Assembly: GCF_026339995.1 (NCBI RefSeq)
Contig: NZ_JAPEPT010000003.1
Coordinates: 1-64,000 of the forward strand
Length of the DNA stretch: 64,000 bases
Origin: Streptomyces sp. NBC_01481
GTDB taxonomy: Bacteria; Actinomycetota; Actinomycetes; Streptomycetales; Streptomycetaceae
Direction of reading: 5' to 3'
Of this stretch, positions 60,094 through 64,000 are shown one piece after another. How positions within the stretch are numbered: position 1 is the stretch's first letter; each line of letters opens with the position of its first letter. Under the pieces are notes generated by a model. It searched no databases, had not been told where the DNA came from, and saw only the letters and a list, made by a program, of their open reading frames with translations. The translations under genes and the position numbers were made by a program.

Positions 60094-62648
60094 AGCCGGC
60101 CGTGACACCCGAACACCACACTCCGTCCCATGCGGTCTGCCTCGACCTGCGGTCCTCCGCCCAGCCGCCCGACGGCAACCCGCCGCTGGAACGCGCGGTG
60201 GCCGACGCCCTGGACGAGCCCCAGCAGGGCGACGAGCGGCGCTTCCTCGTGATCGACGACGCGTGCGACCTCATCGCCCATCAACTCCTCTACGAGCAGC
60301 TCTACTCCTACGGACCGGCTCAGGTGATCTGCCTGGCGCTGGGCGCGGGAGACGACCGGACCCTGCGAAGGCCGCTCACCCTGCGGCCACCCGCCGCCGG
60401 TGTGCTGTGGCTCCTCGATGTGTCCGGCGGGGCGGGCACCACGGGAGGCGGCCCGCGGCCCGGGGCGGACGAGGCCCTGCGCCCGCTCGTCGAACTCCTC
60501 GTCCTGCCGGGGGTGTTCGACGCCGTGCTGAGCGCACTCGGGGATGTTGTCCACGGGGTCGCGGTGCCTGCCGTACGCATCCTGGAACACGATCTGACGG
60601 ACGACGCCAGGACCAGGTCCTGGTGGCAGGCGCTGGAGAGCCTCGTCGGACAGGAAGGCCCCGCCCCCGCGCTGGGAGACGCCCTCCCCGCCGAACTGGC
60701 ACTCCTCCTCGGCGACTTTGTCCCGCGCAACCTGGAGAGCCGGGCCTGGCTGCTGCCCGGCGGCCCGGCCGAGGCGCGGCACCGCGAGTGCGGCGCGGCG
60801 CTGCGTGACACCGTGGACGGATACGAGCAAGTGCGCGGCTGGGCCGGGCTGTTCACCAGGAAGGCCGGGGAGGCGGATCTGCCCAGCCGCCTCGAACGGC
60901 TGTCGTTCGCCCTGGCCGGATACCAGGAGACGATCGCCGGGGCGCTGTCCGACGGCGGCGGCGTACGGCTCACGTCCGAGCAGCGCAGCCGGCTCGTGGA
61001 GCGCGGTATCGATCTGCCGGAGATCCCCGAAGTCTCCCGCAGCAGCGTCGGACCCGGCCTCCGCGGCTTCACCGAGAGCCTGATCGCCAGGCGCCTGCCG
61101 CTGCGTTCGGTCGCCGCCAGGCTTGCGGCGCTCTCGGACCGCTCGGCCCCGGCAGGCAGTACCGCCAGGCTCGCCCGGCTCGACGAGATCTGCGACCGGA
61201 CCTATCTGGCGCATCTCACCTCGCCCGTGCCCTTCACCGCGGGCGGTTCACGGCGCATCGCGGCCCTGGTGGCCTTCGTGCTGGCCCTGGCCGCCGGGCT
61301 GTGGCCCGGACTCGGCTGGGCGCTGGGACCGGCCACCGGGCTTGCCGGGGCGGCACTCGCCGTCCTCATGCTGCGCCGGCGGCCCAACAGATCGCCCGAC
61401 GGCAGACTCGACGGCGGAGGCAGTACGGGGGCTCCGCCCCGCCTGTTCGGCGGTCTGGCGGGCGGGCTCGCCGGGGCGCTCACCGGTCAGCTCCTTGCGC
61501 TGCCCGCCTGGGCCGGTGCGCTCGCCCTGGTGATCTCGCTGGTGCTGCTTGTGCTGCTGGCCGTACGCCACTGGACCGCGGCCGTCGACTCCTGGTGGCG
61601 CGCGATGGACCCGGAGTTCGCCGCCCAGATGGTGGGGGAGGTCGATCAGCTGCTCATCGAAACGGCCGTCCACGACTGGCTGTTCGCGGATGCGCGCTAC
61701 CACTGCTCCGACGGCGCGCGAGCCGTCTCCCTGCTCCTTCGGGGCCTCGCGGACACGGCGGAACAGCACACTCCGGGCGGCTCGCCACAGCCCGTGGCGG
61801 CGCGGGAGGAGGAGCAGGGGCCGGAGCCGTCGACGGGAGCGGATCCGCAGTCCGCGCCATGGAGCTGGGACAGCTGGGGCGACAGCGCGGCCGAGGACGG
61901 CTGGCTCGATGCCACGCCGACGGCCGGTTCCGCGGGTGGTCCGCAGCCCACCGGTTCGCCGGAGCACGCCGGCCCCTTCGAGCCCGCCCGGGCCCAGGAG
62001 GCGGTCCGGGCGCCCGAAGGGAAGGACGAGCCAACCGCCGAAGCCTGGAACGCCGAGCCCGTCGCCGATCCCGCATGGCTGGAGCGGGAGCGGGGAGACG
62101 GCGGCCCGGCGCTGGTCGACACGCTCGTCTCCGACCTCATGGACGGAGTGGCCCTCATCGTCAAACCCTGTTGGGGAGCCGTCGAACGTGACCCGTCGAA
62201 CGCGGGCCGGATGCCGCTCCAGCGGCCCATGGGCGAGCTGCTCGACGAGGTGCACACCCGGCTGCAGCGGGACGGAGCAGCCTCTCCGCCGCCGTACGCG
62301 TCCCAACCCGAACGGCGCCCGGGCGCGCCCCAGTTGCTCGGGGTCTCGGCCGAGCGGGTCGCCTGGCTCCTCGGATCGGGCGGTGTGGCCGAGCAGGCCG
62401 TACCCCTGTGCGGCGCCGAACACCGGCGGATGCTCTCCAAGGACCCCGTGGCGATACGCCAGGTGCGGTTCGTCCCGGAGGCGATGCGCCGCGGCGCGGA
62501 AGCGGACGAGACCCAGGACAGCTGGCGCGGCGCTGCCGAGGACGTGGTGTGGACGGCTGCCGGCCGCCACGCGGGCGTACTGCGGCTCGTGCCGCTGCGC
62601 GCGGAGACCGTCCGCACCGTCAGGGGAGAGGAGGGCGGTGCGCCGTGA
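60090..62648 (+). CDS. Four-TM protein of unknown function
   Basis: This 852-residue protein of no family I recognise starts at a GTG overlapping the tubulin-like stop. Residues 1-370 are a soluble domain (ERRFLVIDDACDLIAHQLLY; VLWLLDVSGG). Four membrane helices follow in two pairs (about 385-425 and 450-492). The C-terminal 330 residues are cytoplasmic, with an acidic Pro-rich linker between two helical parts (DPEFAAQMVGEVDQLLIETA; PALVDTLVSDLMDGVALIVK). It is probably the membrane platform for the tubulin-like and kinase-like partners. The stop overlaps the next gene by GTGA. Confidence 0.75.
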   Translation: MKPAVTPEHHTPSHAVCLDLRSSAQPPDGNPPLERAVADALDEPQQGDERRFLVIDDACDLIAHQLLYEQLYSYGPAQVICLALGAGDDRTLRRPLTLRPPAAGVLWLLDVSGGAGTTGGGPRPGADEALRPLVELLVLPGVFDAVLSALGDVVHGVAVPAVRILEHDLTDDARTRSWWQALESLVGQEGPAPALGDALPAELALLLGDFVPRNLESRAWLLPGGPAEARHRECGAALRDTVDGYEQVRGWAGLFTRKAGEADLPSRLERLSFALAGYQETIAGALSDGGGVRLTSEQRSRLVERGIDLPEIPEVSRSSVGPGLRGFTESLIARRLPLRSVAARLAALSDRSAPAGSTARLARLDEICDRTYLAHLTSPVPFTAGGSRRIAALVAFVLALAAGLWPGLGWALGPATGLAGAALAVLMLRRRPNRSPDGRLDGGGSTGAPPRLFGGLAGGLAGALTGQLLALPAWAGALALVISLVLLVLLAVRHWTAAVDSWWRAMDPEFAAQMVGEVDQLLIETAVHDWLFADARYHCSDGARAVSLLLRGLADTAEQHTPGGSPQPVAAREEEQGPEPSTGADPQSAPWSWDSWGDSAAEDGWLDATPTAGSAGGPQPTGSPEHAGPFEPARAQEAVRAPEGKDEPTAEAWNAEPVADPAWLERERGDGGPALVDTLVSDLMDGVALIVKPCWGAVERDPSNAGRMPLQRPMGELLDEVHTRLQRDGAASPPPYASQPERRPGAPQLLGVSAERVAWLLGSGGVAEQAVPLCGAEHRRMLSKDPVAIRQVRFVPEAMRRGAEADETQDSWRGAAEDVVWTAAGRHAGVLRLVPLRAETVRTVRGEEGGAP

Positions 62649-64000
62649 ACCGGCCCGAAGGCGGTGCGCACTTCGCGCAGGGACCAGGACCGGACGAGCT
62701 GGAGTTCTTCACGCACAAGGAGGACGCGGTCCGGTTCGCGGCCCGCTTCGGCGCGGACCGGCCGACACCCGAGCGGCCGTCGCTGCTCGCCCGCAAGGTG
62801 ATCCTGGGTGCGGGCTGGCAGGTGCACCAGTACCGGCTTCCGCTCTCGGCCCAGGGCGATCCCCAGGCGTACGGGACGCTGGAGCGAGAGGTGGCAGCGG
62901 CCGTCGCCCTGGAGCGGCGCTACGGCTCCGAGCGCTTCGGCGAGGTCTTCACCCGGATGATCGGCTTCGACCTGGAGGCCCCGGAACCCTTCATCCTCTA
63001 CCGGATCCACGGCGGTGAGCCGATCAGCGCCCGGCGGGGCGCCCTGAGCGTGGACGAGCAGCACCGTGTGCTCGCCCAACTCGCCCTGTCCGTACGGCTG
63101 CTGGAGGACGTGGGCCTCGTACACCGGGCGATCGCGCCGGAGACCGTCCGCTGGGACGGCACCCATGTGCGGCTCACCGAGCCCTACGGCGCGCTGCGCA
63201 CCAAAGAGCCCAGGAGCGCGTTCGGCGCGGCTCCCTGGGCGTCGCCGGAGCAGCGCGAGGGCACCGGCGTCGCCGATGCCAGGGACGATCTGTGGGCCGT
63301 GGCCCAGCTGATGTACTTCCTGCTCTCCGGGCGGGCGGACAAGGGTACGGGCCCGCCCGCCGACCTCGCCGACTTCCGGCGGCTGGCCGCCCTTGACCAG
63401 GGCGGTGTGTTCGCTCCGCTGGCGCAGGCGAGGCCCACGCCGTCGGAACTGATGCGGCTGCTCAACGTCTCCGACCCGCTGGCCACGGCCGCCGGTGCCA
63501 GTGACCCCCTCGGCCGGGCGCGTGCCGAATACGACGCGCAACGCGCCCGCAAGCGAAGGGAGCTGGGCCTCGACGGGCACGCCGACGAGGCGATCACCAC
63601 CCCGCCCGCACCCGCCCGCCGCTCCCTGCGCTCGCTGCTGGGCGTGCCACCGCCGGCGAACGGAGCAGGACCCGCACAGCCCGCCCCCGAGCCGCCTGCG
63701 CCCACGCGCTCCCGGCTCTGCCCCCACTGCCTGCTCCCGGTCACGTTCGACGAGAGCATGCTGATCACCATCTCCGCCAAGGGCGACCGCGTACCGCTCG
63801 ACCTCAGTACGGAACACCGCCCCACACACCGTGCGGACGCGATGCGCCAGGCGTTCCACCGCTGCCCCCACGCCGAAGGGGACAGGTCCCACGAGCTGCC
63901 GGTCCCGTATCTGACCAACGGCGAACCGCTGTCCATCGCCCTGGTGGGCAGCTCGGCCGTGGGCAAGACGCATCTGCTGGCCGCCATGCTCGGCGAGATC
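62645..64000 (+). CDS. Pseudokinase/Cys-rich/P-loop protein (cut by window end)
   Basis: This gene is open from GTG 62645 to the window end (452 codons). Residues about 45-275 follow the Ser/Thr kinase fold but lack key residues: the catalytic loop reads VHRAIAPETV (Asp of HRD lost) and no DFG is seen, while the APE region survives as WASPEQ. It is likely a scaffold pseudokinase. A Pro-rich linker leads to a Cys-rich segment with CPHC (about residue 360) and CPH (about residue 413), probably a zinc ribbon. ALVGSSAVGKTHLLAAML near the end is Walker A of a P-loop domain, possibly GTPase-like, continuing outside the window. Confidence 0.78.
   Translation, partial: MNRPEGGAHFAQGPGPDELEFFTHKEDAVRFAARFGADRPTPERPSLLARKVILGAGWQVHQYRLPLSAQGDPQAYGTLEREVAAAVALERRYGSERFGEVFTRMIGFDLEAPEPFILYRIHGGEPISARRGALSVDEQHRVLAQLALSVRLLEDVGLVHRAIAPETVRWDGTHVRLTEPYGALRTKEPRSAFGAAPWASPEQREGTGVADARDDLWAVAQLMYFLLSGRADKGTGPPADLADFRRLAALDQGGVFAPLAQARPTPSELMRLLNVSDPLATAAGASDPLGRARAEYDAQRARKRRELGLDGHADEAITTPPAPARRSLRSLLGVPPPANGAGPAQPAPEPPAPTRSRLCPHCLLPVTFDESMLITISAKGDRVPLDLSTEHRPTHRADAMRQAFHRCPHAEGDRSHELPVPYLTNGEPLSIALVGSSAVGKTHLLAAMLGEI

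Noticed and set aside
61697..63973. Minus-strand open frame of about 758 codons near the right end
   Set aside because: Antisense to the four-TM and pseudokinase genes, which are supported by motifs and coupled starts.
1..64000. CRISPR arrays, tRNA or rRNA genes, insertion sequences, integrase or attachment sites
   Set aside because: No regularly spaced repeats, cloverleaf, transposase or integrase motifs were seen, so the accessory regions have no visible mobile-element boundary.

Overview
The window is chromosomal DNA from a Streptomyces or a very close relative. The DNA is extremely GC-rich, genes use GTG and ATG starts and stop/start overlaps of the GTGA/ATGA kind, and several genes look leaderless, with a TANNNT box 6-8 bases before the start codon. 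The gene order cutR-cutS / DUF4193 / DUF3093 / thioesterase / dut / DUF3710 / kdpDE / OB-fold / DUF3159 / two TrkA proteins matches the conserved Streptomyces neighbourhood I know from S. coelicolor. No database search was run; family names come from motifs and memory.

Region 1 (1-16 kb) is core genome: the CutRS two-component system, small actinobacterial conserved proteins, dUTPase, the KdpDE two-component system, an OB-fold protein with a membrane partner, two TrkA-type potassium channel regulators, a KimA-like APC permease and a TrmA/RlmD-type RNA m5U methyltransferase. Potassium control is the common theme of the middle part. No kdpFABC pump is present beside kdpDE.

Region 2 (16-29 kb) is an accessory stretch with visible decay: a short-chain dehydrogenase remnant, a NarL-type response-regulator tail, a truncated alpha/beta hydrolase and a frameshifted hydrolase. 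Intact genes are an exported DJ-1/PfpI protein, divergent TetR-SDR and DoxX-HxlR pairs with clear operator-like repeats, a 957-residue LuxR-family (LAL) regulator, a GNAT-like protein, two related alpha/beta hydrolases and an ECF sigma factor with a C-terminal extension.

Region 3 (29-37.6 kb) is a complete four-gene Wadjet (JetABCD) anti-plasmid operon of the DUF2397-DUF2398-SMC-DUF2399 type, every junction overlapping and a hairpin terminator at its end.

Region 4 (37.9-48.2 kb) holds a PadR/SnoaL-like divergent pair with a near-perfect palindromic operator, a SepF paralogue, an ATPase and a MazG-like protein, DUF6099, an F420-dependent oxidoreductase, homocysteine methyltransferase, and the Hen1-Pnkp bacterial RNA-repair pair.

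Region 5 (48.2-64 kb, running off the end) is the most unusual part. A Crp/Fnr-type regulator precedes an eight-gene, almost gap-free operon: a class III cyclase-like protein; a P-loop/helical-repeat protein; an SPFH-like protein; a two-TM protein resembling the Pycsar effector PycTM; an exported vWA protein with a C-terminal membrane anchor; a 1109-residue tubulin-like protein; a four-TM protein; and a pseudokinase/Cys-rich/P-loop protein cut by the window end. The cyclase C-terminus and the ATPase N-terminus share a roughly 19-residue motif, which suggests they dock or co-assemble. I infer a cyclic-nucleotide-linked, NTP-dependent conflict or membrane-surveillance system. Its function is not established by the sequence.
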